DNA of 64,000 nt. Origin: Pseudomonas sp. 7SR1. Lineage in GTDB: Bacteria > Pseudomonadota > Gammaproteobacteria > Pseudomonadales > Pseudomonadaceae. Shown piece by piece: positions 1 through 10,700 of this stretch; position 1 is the first letter of the stretch; the number at the start of each line of letters is the position of its first letter. The stretch covers positions 3,611,001-3,675,000 of the forward strand of contig NZ_LT707064.1 in assembly GCF_900156465.1 (NCBI RefSeq), given 5' to 3'. The notes beneath the pieces are model-generated. The model had not been told where the DNA came from and searched no databases. It worked only from the letters and a program-made list of their open reading frames with translations. The position numbers and the translations under genes were made by a program.

Positions 1-69
1 GCGGGGGACTCCATGTAAATGTATATCGCCTGCATAATGCAGACTGCTGACAGAATCAGGCAGGTTCGT

Positions 70-1188
70 TTAGATGTCCTTGCTTTGAGCATACCTTACC
101 CCTGCTTTTATCCAGATTTGGTCCACTTCGTCATCGCCGTAAGGCGATTCTGCCCACCACTTTCCAAACTATTCCTCTGACGTCCCTGCTATGGATTGAG
201 CCGCTCCTGCCGCTCTTAGTAGGATCTGTTCTGAAATTCCTGCTACTGTGCCGGTAGCGCCATAATTGAAATTTCCAAATTCCTCATATTCCCTGCCGCG
301 CTGTTCGGCCTGGACTCTTTTCTCCAGGCTGGCCTTGTCCAGTTGATATCGATTGATAATGGCATTTATTTCCTGGTTGTATCGGTTGGTCCAAACGGCT
401 ATATGTTGTTTCTCTTAGCTCCTGTGGTTGCGATGGTTGAGGCGAGTTGCTTGGATTTTTCCGAAAGAATTTTTATTTTTGCGGCAAACATCCTGGCCGT
501 GTACGTAGCGGTGATGGAGGTAAGCCATCTGTTGTAGGTTGTTAGTGAAGGCTCTCTGCTTGTGTGAAAAATATTTACAAAGTCAACGGCGTTTTGTTTG
601 AAGTCTTTATCGAAAGGGCTTCTTCCATAAAAAGTCTTCGCTGTCGCAGTGATTTTTTGCAGTTCGCTGTTCTTGATCTTAAGAAGTTCATCGACGATAG
701 ATTTTTCATGTTTGTATTGCTTTAGTGCACTTGGTTACCAGGGGCTGGTTTTTTGGCAATTTCCTCGTCAAGCTCGGACCTGAAAAACGGAGCGTGTGAA
801 TTATAGGTTTTTTCTATTCTGTTTAGTTGAGTGGCAATGGTAGCGAAGATGATTGTCGATTGATCGGGATGCTTGATGTTTTTCTTGCTGAAGAGCGTGT
901 TTATTTCAGGTTGTTCAACAACTATTCCGCTCCAAGGGAGCGGTTTGGCGGTGTACCCAGGGGGATTTTCGGCGAACTGAGCAGTGGCGACGGTTGTGGT
1001 GGCTCGGGCGTAACAACTATGGGTGGCAGATTTATTGTTTTAGGTGGTCTGTTTGATTTTTCAAAATGCCTCCCTGGCAATGAGTTTGTAGAGCGTTCGC
1101 TAATAACTACGCTAAACGTCCGCCTTCCGAGCGGCAACCTGAAAGGTGCGTCGGAAAGTTCTGGGGAGTTTGTCGTATCGCCCTGCAT
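70..1188 (-). pseudogene. Decayed bacteriocin / polymorphic toxin with type-44 toxin C-terminus
   Basis: Reading the minus strand in successive frames gives one continuous protein-like sequence broken three times. From 1188 to about 1015-924 it encodes a proline-rich N-terminus (SNRPPKTINLPPIVVTPEPP), as in Pseudomonas colicin-like toxins. The frame then shifts for about 960-724, again for about 719-400, and again for 400-70, with an in-frame TAG near 168. The last part, FGNFNYGATGTVAGISEQIL then SPYGDDEVDQIWIKAGVRY, matches my memory of the polymorphic toxin type 44 domain. All three shifts look like single-base losses. No immunity gene is visible; it would lie left of the window. The region is AT-rich compared with its neighbours. 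Family assignment is from memory of the motif, not a search. Confidence 0.65.
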
Positions 1189-1333
1189 TTCTTTATTTTG
1201 CTTCCCTCGTTCCTACGACTGTTGTCGGTAGAGGACTCGTCCGCGAGGGCTTGTTGATTGTACGGCTAGAGCCTTGCGTCATTGTCGGGTAGGGTGCCAA
1301 GGCACTCACTCGATACGGAACAAGGATGAAACC

Positions 1334-2572
1334 ATGACGATTACCTCGCTTCGCTCCCGTCTGGCCGTCAGTCTCGGCTTGAGCCTGGCCCTCGGTGCCT
1401 TCGCCCCCGTTGCCTTCGCGCAGCCTCATCAACCGGTATTGACTCAAGCTGAACAGTACAAGGGCGAGGCCCTGAAATTGCTCGAACGGTTGGTGAACAT
1501 CGATTCCGGTTCCGGCTATGTACCGGGGTTGACTCAGGTCGGTGAGATCGCCATCGATGAGCTGAAGAAGCTCGGCTTCAGCTTCGAAAAGGTGCCGAAT
1601 TCGGATGGCACTCAGCATGTCCTGGCAACCCTCAAGGGCACCGGCAAGGCGAAGATCCTGCTGATGGCTCACATGGACACGGTGTTCAAGGAAGGCTCGG
1701 CCGCCGAGCGGCCTTTTCACATCAAGGACGGGCGCGCCTATGGGCCGGGGGTGATGGATGACAAGGGCGGCATCGTCGCCGGGATTTATGCGCTGAAAGT
1801 GCTGAAGAATCTCGACTTCAAGAACTACGCGCAGATCACTTTCCTGCTTGATGCCAGCGAAGAGACCGGCTCGGACGCCGCCACCGACCTGATCAAGAAA
1901 ACCGCCAAGGCCCACGACGTGACGCTGAACCTTGAACCGGGGCGCCCGGCCGATGGCCTGGTGGTATGGCGCAAGGGCAGTGCCACGGCGCTGGTGGAGG
2001 TCAAGGGCAAGGCCTCCCATGCCGGTGTCGCGCCGGAACTGGGTCGCAATGCGGCGATGGAAGCGGCACACCAGATCCTGCAACTGGGCAAGCTCGGCGA
2101 TGCGGAGAAGAAAACCACCATCAACTTCACGGTGCTCAACGCGGGTGACCGGACCAACGTGATTCCCGACCAGGCCAGCGCCAAGGCCGATGTGCGGGCG
2201 GCGGTGCCGGAAGAGTTCGACCGCATCGAAAAGGACCTGGCCCGTGTGTCGAAAGACAAGCTGATCCCCGACACCGAGGTCACCACCAGCCTCAAGCGTG
2301 GCTTGCCACCCATGCCGCAGACGGCCGAGTCGGATCGCCTGATGGCCATGGCCCAGGGCATCTATGGCGAGCTGGGGCGCAAACTGACCGAAGAAGGCAG
2401 CGGCGGGGCGGCGGATGCCAGCCTGTCCGCCGGCGTCGGTACGCCGACGCTGGATGGTTTCGGCATCGTCGGCGGCAACATTCATACGCCGCAAGAGTAC
2501 GCGGAAGTTGAGAGCGTGGTACCGCGGATTTACCTGTTGTCGCGGATGATCATGGAGTTGGCTGATCGATAG
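1334..2572 (+). CDS. Secreted M20 metallopeptidase, glutamate carboxypeptidase (CPG2) type
   Basis: Predicted zinc exopeptidase of the M20A family, close to carboxypeptidase G2, which removes C-terminal glutamate from folates and peptides. With the ATG at 1334 (AAGGAT 6 nt upstream) the protein is 412 aa, near the 415 aa of CPG2, and starts with a signal peptide ending near AFAQ30. Zinc ligands are in place: H113 (AHMDT), D142 (GVMDDKGG), E176/E177 (DASEETGS), E201 (NLEPG) and a C-terminal His in GGNIHTPQEY. The open frame extends upstream to 1274 but lacks a ribosome site and would bury the signal peptide. It stands alone, followed by REP repeats. The substrate is inferred from the family. 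Confidence 0.88.
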   Translation: MTITSLRSRLAVSLGLSLALGAFAPVAFAQPHQPVLTQAEQYKGEALKLLERLVNIDSGSGYVPGLTQVGEIAIDELKKLGFSFEKVPNSDGTQHVLATLKGTGKAKILLMAHMDTVFKEGSAAERPFHIKDGRAYGPGVMDDKGGIVAGIYALKVLKNLDFKNYAQITFLLDASEETGSDAATDLIKKTAKAHDVTLNLEPGRPADGLVVWRKGSATALVEVKGKASHAGVAPELGRNAAMEAAHQILQLGKLGDAEKKTTINFTVLNAGDRTNVIPDQASAKADVRAAVPEEFDRIEKDLARVSKDKLIPDTEVTTSLKRGLPPMPQTAESDRLMAMAQGIYGELGRKLTEEGSGGAADASLSAGVGTPTLDGFGIVGGNIHTPQEYAEVESVVPRIYLLSRMIMELADR

Positions 2573-2606
2573 CCGTCAGCCTGCACAACCTGCCTGCGAC
2601 AACCCC

Positions 2607-2776
2607 CTGTGGCGAGGGGATTTATCCCCGTTGGGCTGCGCAGCAGCCCCACACCGGACGCCACGGAGAACAGATGAACCGCGTCGGCTGGTTGACGACT
2701 GCTGCGCAGCCGAGCGGGGATAAATCCCCTCGCCACAAAGCTGGTTTCCAGCGATGATAAATCCCTCGCCACAAGA
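2607..2776. repeat. REP cluster (GTGGCGAGGGGATTTATCCCC family)
   Basis: A REP copy at 2607-2650 faces an inverted copy at about 2699-2739, with a third partial copy at 2751-2775. Each holds the palindrome core GGGGATTTATCCCC next to CTGCGCAGCAG. The inverted pair with about 50 bp between is the REPIN layout, a non-autonomous unit mobilised by RAYT transposases in Pseudomonas. It fills the whole gap between the convergent flanking genes and may act as a transcription barrier. Confidence 0.85.
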
Positions 2777-2797
2777 GTGGCGTCTGTCTTGATATCG

Positions 2798-4132
2798 CTA
2801 GTAGACCCAAACCTCCACTCGTCGATTCCTGATCCTTCCTTCATCTTCGTTGTTGGCCGCCACCGGCATCAGCGCGCCGAAGCCGCGGACTTCCCGCAGT
2901 GTCACGCCGTACTTGACCAGTTCACGCCGCACCGCCATGGCCCGCAACCTGGACAGCAGGTCTGCCCGCGCCGGGTCGTCCTTGGCGTCGCCGAAACCCA
3001 CCAGCGTCACTCGGCGCTCGGTCTTGCCGTGCCTCTGGATATAGTCGAGCACCCGGCCCAGGTCCTGATGAGCCTTGCTGTCCAGGCTGGCGCTGCCTTC
3101 CTCGAAGCGGAAATTCACGCTCAGGCGCTGGGCGTGGCGGCTCAGGGCCTGGTAGCCCTCGGGCATCAGTGCATTGGGGGTAACGGCCATGGCCTGGACT
3201 GTCTGGGCAATGAACCCGTTGGCCGCGACGATGGCCTGGCCCTGGTCGCTCTGGGCGAACTCCACCAGCGCCTCGGCCCAGGGGTTGTTCGGCGATGCAG
3301 GCAGATAGAAGAACAGGCGCCGGGACAAAGGATAGTCTTCGGTGGCAATCAGGCTGTTGAGTGGCAGCATGGGCTGGGAGTCGCCATCGACGATCGCCAC
3401 TGCCTTGGCCTGGCGGACATAGGGCAGGCCGATGAACCCGATTCCTTGCGGATCCTGGCTGACGGCGTCAGAGAGCTGTTCGCTGGATTCGTAACGTCGG
3501 GCTGTAGGATCCAGCCGTTTACCTTGCCGGCTCAGGACCAGTTCCTTGAAGGTATCGTAGGTGCCGGACTGTTCGTCCCTGGCATACAGATGTATGGCGC
3601 CGCCAACGCCGCCCAAGGCTTCCCAGGTTTTTGCCTCGCCGCTGAATATTCGGGCGAGCTGCAAGGTATCAAGCTGACGCAACGGGTTTTGGGGATGAAG
3701 AATGATCGCCAGGCCATCGATGGCGATGACTTGCTCGGCGCCGGGACTTTTCAAGTCGCCGAGGGACTTCAGTTCCTGCAGCTCGCTGTCCTTGATCGGT
3801 CGGGAAGAGGCCGCCAGATCGGCGCTGGCCTGCTTCAGGGCGGCGAAGCCGGTGCTGGATCCGTGGGCCGCAATGTCGATTTCCACGCGCCGGCCTGCGG
3901 CGGTCTGGCCGACGATTCGTTGTTCGTTTTCACGTCCGGTGATTTCGCTGCTGACTTCGAGCAGTCCGCGCTCGATCATCAGGCCCCTGACCAGGGCCGG
4001 TCCCAGCGCCGCGCCAATGGTATTCGAACCCTGGATGCGCAGCGCCGGCCCGTGCTCGGGGATTGGCAATGCGCTGGCGCAGGCCGCAAGGGGCAGCCAG
4101 AGGCCCACGAGAAAACCAATCCACAGCCGCAT
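2798..4132 (-). CDS. PstS-like substrate-binding protein fused to an OmpA peptidoglycan-binding domain
   Basis: 444-aa exported protein. Residues 1-20 form a signal peptide. Residues about 30-290 resemble a phosphate-type periplasmic binding domain (IQGSNTIG, SSRPIKDSEL, ARDEQSGTYDTF, SQDPQGIGFIG). Residues about 325-444 are an OmpA-like domain with FRFEEGSASLDSKAHQDL at its start and the NRRVEVWVY ending typical of peptidoglycan binders. No permease or ATPase gene is adjacent, so it is unlikely to serve a classic Pst transporter; tethering a phosphate or anion sensor to the cell wall is an inference. It is the only gene on its strand here, with REP elements on both sides. Confidence 0.8.
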   Translation of the reverse strand: MRLWIGFLVGLWLPLAACASALPIPEHGPALRIQGSNTIGAALGPALVRGLMIERGLLEVSSEITGRENEQRIVGQTAAGRRVEIDIAAHGSSTGFAALKQASADLAASSRPIKDSELQELKSLGDLKSPGAEQVIAIDGLAIILHPQNPLRQLDTLQLARIFSGEAKTWEALGGVGGAIHLYARDEQSGTYDTFKELVLSRQGKRLDPTARRYESSEQLSDAVSQDPQGIGFIGLPYVRQAKAVAIVDGDSQPMLPLNSLIATEDYPLSRRLFFYLPASPNNPWAEALVEFAQSDQGQAIVAANGFIAQTVQAMAVTPNALMPEGYQALSRHAQRLSVNFRFEEGSASLDSKAHQDLGRVLDYIQRHGKTERRVTLVGFGDAKDDPARADLLSRLRAMAVRRELVKYGVTLREVRGFGALMPVAANNEDEGRIRNRRVEVWVY

Positions 4133-4230
4133 GCCGGTACCTTCGGAACCTGGGAAGTGATGGAAGATTAAGTCAATCAGGTTGCTGAAATATGACGGGC
4201 GTGCGACGCGGCGCGAATGACAGAGGCGAT

Positions 4231-4262
4231 CCAGTGGGAGCGAGCAGGTTCGCTCCCACTGG
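4231..4262. repeat. Single palindromic REP / terminator-like hairpin
   Basis: CCAGTGGGAGCGAGC and GCTCCCACTGG form a nearly perfect stem between the xthA stop and the start of the PstS-OmpA gene. It belongs to the second REP family of the window (GTGGGAGCGAGC). It lies just downstream of xthA and could end its transcript, although no T-run follows. Confidence 0.7.
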
Positions 4263-4279
4263 ACGGGGTGCGGCCGGTG

Positions 4280-5092
4280 TCAGCTCAATTCCAGCCAGAT
4301 CGGCGCGTGGTCCGAAGGTTTCTCCATGCCCCGCAGTTCATAATCCACACCGGCATCCTTGACTCGCGGCAACAGGCCGTGGGAGGCGAGGATCAGGTCG
4401 ATGCGCAGGCCGCGCTTGGGCTCGTCCTCGAAGCCGCGGCTGCGGTAGTCGAACCAGCTGAAGCGGTCGGCGACGTCCGGGTTCAAATGGCGAAAACTGT
4501 CCACCAGGCCCCAGTTCTTCAAGCGGGCCATCCATTCGCGTTCTTCCGGCAGGAAGCTGCATTTGCCGGTCTTCAACCAGCGTTTCATGTTGTCCGGGCC
4601 GATGCCGATGTCGCAGTCTTCCGGGGAAATGTTCACGTCGCCCATGACCACCAGCGGCTGTTCGTTGCTGAAGCGGCTTTCCAGCAATTGCTGCAGGTCG
4701 CTGTAGAAACGCTCCTTGGCCGGGAATTTGGTCGGGTGATCGCGGCTTTCACCTTGTGGGAAGTAACCGTTCATGATGGTCACCGGCACGCCGTTGGCAT
4801 CGGCGAAGGTGCCCCAGATAAAGCGCCGCTGGGCGTCTTCATCGTCGCCTTCGAAGCCTTTGTACAGGCTCAATGGCGCCTGGCGGGAGAGCAGGGCGAC
4901 ACCGTAGTGGCCTTTTTGCCCGTGGTAGTGAACGTGGTAGCCCAGCGCTTGCACTTCGGCCACTGGAAACTGCTCGTCGTGGACCTTGGTTTCCTGCAGG
5001 CCGATCACGTCCGGCTGGTGCTTCTCGATCAGCGCCGCCAGCTGATGGGGGCGGGCGCGTAGCCCATTGATGTTGAAGGAGACGATCTTCAT
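4280..5092 (-). CDS. xthA: Exodeoxyribonuclease III
   Basis: AP endonuclease and 3'-5' exonuclease of base-excision repair. From the ATG at 5092 the product is 270 aa, like E. coli XthA (268 aa), and starts [14 protein letters not shown]. Catalytic motifs of the exonuclease-endonuclease-phosphatase fold are visible: FNINGLR, LQETK (metal-binding Glu), [21 protein letters not shown] and the C-terminal SDHAPIW. The frame is open further upstream to 5185, but that extension does not match the family. It is divergent from the following GNAT gene. Confidence 0.95.
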   Translation of the reverse strand: MKIVSFNINGLRARPHQLAALIEKHQPDVIGLQETKVHDEQFPVAEVQALGYHVHYHGQKGHYGVALLSRQAPLSLYKGFEGDDEDAQRRFIWGTFADANGVPVTIMNGYFPQGESRDHPTKFPAKERFYSDLQQLLESRFSNEQPLVVMGDVNISPEDCDIGIGPDNMKRWLKTGKCSFLPEEREWMARLKNWGLVDSFRHLNPDVADRFSWFDYRSRGFEDEPKRGLRIDLILASHGLLPRVKDAGVDYELRGMEKPSDHAPIWLELS

Positions 5093-5290
5093 GGTCGGCT
5101 GTCCTGGCAAAACTGCGATGCTAGCTGACATGTCGGAACGGGGATAGTGGCCTGTGAGGCGAGCCACCGCGTGGCAGTGGGACAAATGCGCTGCTAATGT
5201 CCTTGGCGTGTAGGAACGATCGTAACCTTATCGGGTTCGTACTCAATAAGAGCAGGGCCTCACCGAGCCCCGCCCAGGAGATCCAACGCC

Positions 5291-5935
5291 ATGCCTGAGA
5301 CCGCCACCGCAGATGTCCATATGCTCGACAGCGGCTACTCCCGCGAAGCACGTTCCCTGCTGTACCAGGCCTACCGCCATGAGCCGACCTTCAGCTACCT
5401 GTTCGAATCCGAGCGCCCCGGTTATGAGCAGCGGGTACGGGCGACGGTGCGGGAACTGGTCAAGCAGCATTTTCTCCAGGAACTGCCGGCCATCGGCCTG
5501 CTGGTCAACGACAGGCTGGTGGGCATTGCCCTGATCGCCCCGCCGCAGCGGCGCCTGGGCATCACCGAAAGCTGGGCCTGGCGCTTGCGCATGGTCCTGA
5601 GCACCGGGTTCCGCTGCACCCGGCGCTATCTGGACTATCATGCGGCGGTGCTGGCGTGCCTGCCCTCGGATGCCGTCCATGTACTGCCGTTGCTGGGCGT
5701 TCACCCACAGTTCCAGGGCAAGCATCTGGGCGAGCAGTTGCTGGAGGCCGTGCACAATTGGTGCGCGGTGGACCCGAATTCCCAGGGAGTGGTGCTGGAT
5801 ACAGGCAACCCGCGTTACCTGGAGTTCTATAAACGTCAGGGCTACGAGGAAATTGGCGAAATTGCTGTAGGACCGATCCGCGAGCATGTGTTTTTCCACG
5901 CCAGTCCTCAGGTCGTGCAAAGCGCCACGGGTTGA
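5291..5935 (+). CDS. GNAT-family N-acetyltransferase
   Basis: 214-aa cytoplasmic protein. The acetyl-CoA binding motif A is seen as VHPQFQGKHLGEQLLEAV around residues 140-155, followed by the typical motif B FYKRQGYEEIGE. The start at 5291 has GGAG about 10 nt upstream. The substrate cannot be told from sequence. It lies head to head with xthA; no operon partner is seen. Confidence 0.85.
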   Translation: MPETATADVHMLDSGYSREARSLLYQAYRHEPTFSYLFESERPGYEQRVRATVRELVKQHFLQELPAIGLLVNDRLVGIALIAPPQRRLGITESWAWRLRMVLSTGFRCTRRYLDYHAAVLACLPSDAVHVLPLLGVHPQFQGKHLGEQLLEAVHNWCAVDPNSQGVVLDTGNPRYLEFYKRQGYEEIGEIAVGPIREHVFFHASPQVVQSATG

Positions 5936-6000
5936 GTCGGCGAACTTTTGAGACATGTCCGGCTCTATCAGGCTCCCAACCCCGTGATAGCATCCGCGCC

Positions 6001-7728
6001 ATGAAACTCCCAGGAAGAATGACCAGCGGCGCGCTCCTGCTGTCCCTCAGCTGCGCGGCGCTGGCACAAAGTGAATTGGATGTACGGATCAAACCCTCCA
6101 ATGACGCGCTCAAGGCCAACGTAGAAGGTTATATCGGTGGGTTGGGCGATCGTGACGAGGAGGCATTGCTGCGCTTCAGTCGCGGTGCCGAGGAACAGGC
6201 CCGCAAGGCCGCCCAGGCGCTGGGTTACTACCAGCCGCAAATCGACAGTGAGGTCAAGGGCGGCGAGCGCCCGCGCCTGATCCTGACCATCGACCCCGGC
6301 GAGCCGGTGCACCTGCGCAATGTCACGGTGCGCATCAATGGGCCAGCGGCTTCCCTCAAGGCTTTCCGTGTACCGGACAACGATGCCCTCAAGCCCGGCG
6401 CGGTGCTCGATCATGGGCGCTATGAAGACGCCAAGCGCATGATTCAGAACCAGGCGTCGCGCTATGGTTTCTTCAGCGGGCATTTCGCCAGCCAGCGATT
6501 GCTGGTGGACCCCCAGGCCGGCGTCGCCGATATCGAGTTGATCTACGACAGCGGTCCGCGCTATGCCCTGGGGCCGGTGAGTTTCGAAGGCGACACACCG
6601 TTCGACGAAGACCTGTTGCGACGCATGGTACCGTTCAAGGCGGGCACGCCCTACGACTCAGAGTTGATCGCCGAGTTGAACCAGGCATTGCAATCGAGCG
6701 GCTATTTCGAGGGGGTTCGTGTGGACGCGGCTCCCGCCGCAGCCACCGACAATGTGATCCCGGTGGCGGTCCGCCTCGACACCCGCAAGCCACGCACCAT
6801 GGGCCTCGGCCTGGGGTTCTCCACCGATGTCGGGCCACGGGCCAAGGCTAACTGGACGCGCCATTGGGTCAACCCCCAGGGCCACAGTTACGGCTGGGAG
6901 GCGGAAGTGTCGGCGCCCCGGCAGAACGTCGGCCTGTGGTATGACGTGCCGCTGGATCCGCCGTTGACCGACAAGCTGCGCTACGCCGGGGGGTACCAGT
7001 ACGAAGAGCTGGCCGGCACCGACAGCCTCAGCAAGCTGCTGACCGTGGGACCTGAGTGGCACAGCAAGTTGCCCAGCGGCTGGCAGCGGGTGGTGTCGCT
7101 CAAATGGCAGCGCGAGGAATATCGCCTCGGCGACGATGCGGGCCTGAGTACCTTGCTGATGCCCGGCGTCAGTTATTCCTACCTGCGCAGCGACAACCGC
7201 ATCGACCCGCGCAACGGCTACAGCTTGCAGTTCGACACCAAGGTCGCCAAGGAAGGGTTGGGATCGGACAACAACCTGTTATACGGCACCGCGATGGTCA
7301 AGGGCCTGACCACCGTGTTCGACAAGCATCGCCTGCTGGCCCGGGCCCAGATCGGCGGCAGCGCCACCAATGGCTACAAATCCATACCGCCGTCCTTGCG
7401 CTTTTTTGCCGGCGGCGACCAGAGCGTGCGTGGCTACGACTACCAGAGCCTGTCGCCGGAAAACTCCGAGGGCGATCGCATCGGTGGCCGCTACATGGTG
7501 GCCGGCAGCCTCGAGTATCAATATTCCATCGCCGAAAAATGGCGGGTGGCGACGTTCGTCGACCAAGGCAATTCCTTCAACAGCCTTGAGCTGCCGAGCC
7601 TCAAGACCGGGGTCGGGGTCGGCGTGCGCTGGGTATCGCCGGTAGGCCCGATCCGCCTCGACCTGGCCCATGCCATGGACGACGATGGTGGCATTCGATT
7701 GCATTTTTCCATGGGGCCCGAGCTGTGA
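6001..7728 (+). CDS. tamA: Autotransporter assembly complex outer-membrane protein TamA
   Basis: Omp85-family outer-membrane component of the translocation and assembly module, which works with TamB in lipid transport or outer-membrane protein insertion. The ATG at 6001 gives 575 aa (E. coli TamA 577) with a signal peptide ending near ALAQ. The N-terminal half holds three POTRA-like repeats (about residues 25-265), and the rest is a beta-barrel with the Omp85 motif FFAGGDQSVRGYDYQSL and the C-terminal GPIRLDLAHAM strand. The frame runs open from 5932, but only the start at 6001 yields a proper signal peptide. It overlaps tamB. Confidence 0.93.
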   Translation: MKLPGRMTSGALLLSLSCAALAQSELDVRIKPSNDALKANVEGYIGGLGDRDEEALLRFSRGAEEQARKAAQALGYYQPQIDSEVKGGERPRLILTIDPGEPVHLRNVTVRINGPAASLKAFRVPDNDALKPGAVLDHGRYEDAKRMIQNQASRYGFFSGHFASQRLLVDPQAGVADIELIYDSGPRYALGPVSFEGDTPFDEDLLRRMVPFKAGTPYDSELIAELNQALQSSGYFEGVRVDAAPAAATDNVIPVAVRLDTRKPRTMGLGLGFSTDVGPRAKANWTRHWVNPQGHSYGWEAEVSAPRQNVGLWYDVPLDPPLTDKLRYAGGYQYEELAGTDSLSKLLTVGPEWHSKLPSGWQRVVSLKWQREEYRLGDDAGLSTLLMPGVSYSYLRSDNRIDPRNGYSLQFDTKVAKEGLGSDNNLLYGTAMVKGLTTVFDKHRLLARAQIGGSATNGYKSIPPSLRFFAGGDQSVRGYDYQSLSPENSEGDRIGGRYMVAGSLEYQYSIAEKWRVATFVDQGNSFNSLELPSLKTGVGVGVRWVSPVGPIRLDLAHAMDDDGGIRLHFSMGPEL

Positions 7729-10700
7729 ATCGTGGTTTGAAAATAACGCTGCTGGCGCTCGCTGCGTTGCTGGCGGTGTTGACGCTGGCGCTGGGTGTCA
7801 TCCTCGGTACGCAATCGGGTAGCCGCTGGGCGCTGGCGCGGGTGCCGGGGCTGGCGACGGAAAATTTCCAGGGGCGCCTGGGCGGCCAATGGAGCGCCGA
7901 TCATGTGTCGTGGCAACAGGACGGCAGCCGGCTCGAAGTCGATGGAGTGCTGTTGGCCTGGTCGCCCCTGTGCCTGATGCGCATGACCCTGTGTATCGAA
8001 CGACTCAAGGCCGACAGGATCAGCCTGCAATTGCCGGCCTCCACCGATGCGCCAGAAAGCGGCCCGATCACCTTGCCCGACCTGGGCCTGCCGGTGGCCA
8101 TCGAGCTGGGCGATGTGCAGGTCGGCAGCCTGCTGTTCAACGGCAGCGAACAGCTCAAGGGGTTGCAACTGACCGCCCATTGGACCGCCCAGGGTATGCG
8201 GATCGAGTCGCTGCGGTTGCAGCGCGACGAACTGAGCCTGCAACTGTCCGGCCTGCTGCAACCGGGGGGCGACTGGCCCCTTCAGGCCCAGGGCCGATTG
8301 ATCCTGCCGGCGCCGGGCACTACGCCCTGGGCGCTGGATTTGCACGTCGACGGCGACCTGCTCAAGACCCTGCGACTCAACGCCGACAGCAGTGGCTACC
8401 TGCAAGGCCGACTGACTGGCGAGCTACAACCGCTGGCGGACAATCTGCCGGCCAAGGTGCGCATGACCGCCGACGGTTTCAGGGCCAGCGCCGATCTGCC
8501 GGACACGCTGTTGCTCAACCAGGTGGAGCTGACCGGCGAGGGAGATCTGGAGCATGGTTATCAATTGCTGGGCAGCGCCAAGTTGCCTGCCGAGCAGGGG
8601 CCCGTGGCGCTGCGGCTGCAAGGCAAGGTGGACGCCGACGGCGCGCAGATCGCCGGCCTGGACCTGAACGCCAGCGACCAGCAGCACCTGAAGCTGACCG
8701 GACAGGTGGATTGGCGCGAAGGCCTGAGCGCCGAAGCGAAGATCGCCTGGCTGGATTTCCCCTGGCATCGCCTCTACCCGTTGGTCGAAGAGCCGCAGGT
8801 GGCATTGCGCAGCTTCAATGGCGAAATCTCCTACACAGATGGCCAATACCTGGGCAACTTCCAGGCTGCGCTGGACGGACCCGCCGGGGCTTTCAGCCTG
8901 GACAGCCCGTTCAGCGGCAACCTGACACAAATCCACTTGCCGCAGCTCAAGCTCGTCGCGGGGCAGGGCAAGGCCGAAGGGCACCTGAACCTGCAATTCG
9001 CCGACGGCATCGCCTGGGATACCGCACTGCAATTGTCGGCCATCGACCCGGCTTACTGGCTTGCCGAGCTGCCCGGCACCCTGGCCGGGTCGTTGCACAG
9101 TCAAGGGGCGATGAAAAACGACAGCCTCGACCTCGACGCGAAGCTCGACCTCAAGGGCAGATTGCGTGGCCAGCCTGCGTTGCTCCAGGCCACGGCCCGC
9201 GGTGCCGGCGAGCATTGGGATCTCGGTGCACTGGACATGCGACTGGGGGATAACCGCATCAACGGCAGCGCCAGTCTGCAACAGCAGCTCACCGGGCGGA
9301 TCGACGTCAAGCTTTCCCGCCTGGCCCAGCTCTGGCCGCAGCTGCGCGGCCAGGTCACGGGCCGAGTCGATGTCAACGGGACGCTCAAGGCGCCCCAAGG
9401 CAAGCTTGGCCTGCAGGGCACACAGCTGGCGTTTGAGGGCAATCACCTGCAAAGCCTGAACCTGGATGCGACCCTCGACAACGCGCAACGGGGCAAGATC
9501 GACCTCAAGGCCAGCGGCATCCGGGCAGGAGAGACTTCGCTGGGCGTCCTGACGGTGAGTGGGCAGGGGGATGTCAGACAGCAGAAACTGAACCTGGATT
9601 TGCAAGGCCCTCAGCTGGACACGACCCTGGCATTCGATGGCGCGCTCGACCAGGGCAACTGGCGCGGGCGCCTGGCCAGCGGCGTTGTCCAGGCCGGCGG
9701 CCAGGGCTGGCGCCTGCAGGCGCCGGCGAAGCTGGAACGCCTGGCCAACGGCACGCTCAATGTCGGCGCCCATTGCTGGCGTTCCGGGCAGGCCAGCCTG
9801 TGCGGCGAAGACCAGCGCCTGATGCCGGAGCCCAAGCTGCGTTATCACCTCAAGCAGTTCCCCATCGAAAGCCTGGCCCAGTGGATGCCCAAGGATTTCG
9901 CCTGGCAGGGCCGGCTCAATGCCGACCTGCAACTGGACCTGCCGGCCAGCGGCCCGAACGGTCGCATCCAGGTGGATGCCAGCGCAGGCACCCTGCGTAT
10001 TCGCGACAAGGCCCGCGATACGGCGCCATGGCTGGACTTCCCCTATCAGACCTTGACCCTCGACAGTCGCCTGACGCCCAAGCGCATCGACACCCAGCTG
10101 AATTTCGTCGGTACAAGGCTGGGTGAGCTGATGCTCCAGGCCCAGATCAATCCCTTGCCCGCCAGCAAGCCCCTCAGCGGCTCGTTCCGCCTGACCGGCC
10201 TGGACCTGTCGGTCGCCCGGCCGTTCGTGCCGATGGTGGAAACCCTCACCGGGCACCTGAACGGCAGCGGCACGTTGGCAGGTAGCCTGTTGGCGCCCCA
10301 GGTCAACGGCAGCCTCGTGCTCAGCGACGGCCAGGTATCGGGCCCGGAGTTGCCGGTCAGCCTCGAAGCCTTGCAGATGCGGGCCATGATCGCAGGCGAT
10401 ACGGTGCGCCTGGACGGCGACTGGAAGAGCGGCAAGAACGGTCGGGGCAGCCTGGTGGGAAGCCTCGGCTGGGGCGAGGCCCTGAGCATGAACCTGGCCC
10501 TCAAGGGCTCGCAGTTGCCGGTGACCGTCGAGCCTTATGCACAACTGGACGTGGCTCCGGACCTGGACATCACCCTGCAGGGGGAGCGCCTGTCCATCGC
10601 CGGCAAGGTCCTGGTGCCCAAGGGCGACATCACCATCCGCGAATTGCCACCTTCCACCGTCAAGGTGTCGGATGACACGGTGATCGTCGGCCACCAGACC

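Noticed and set aside
343..1231. Plus-strand open frames at 343-537 and 827-1231
   Set aside because: They are antisense to the decayed toxin gene, whose minus-strand coding sense is continuous across frames; they have no ribosome sites or family motifs.
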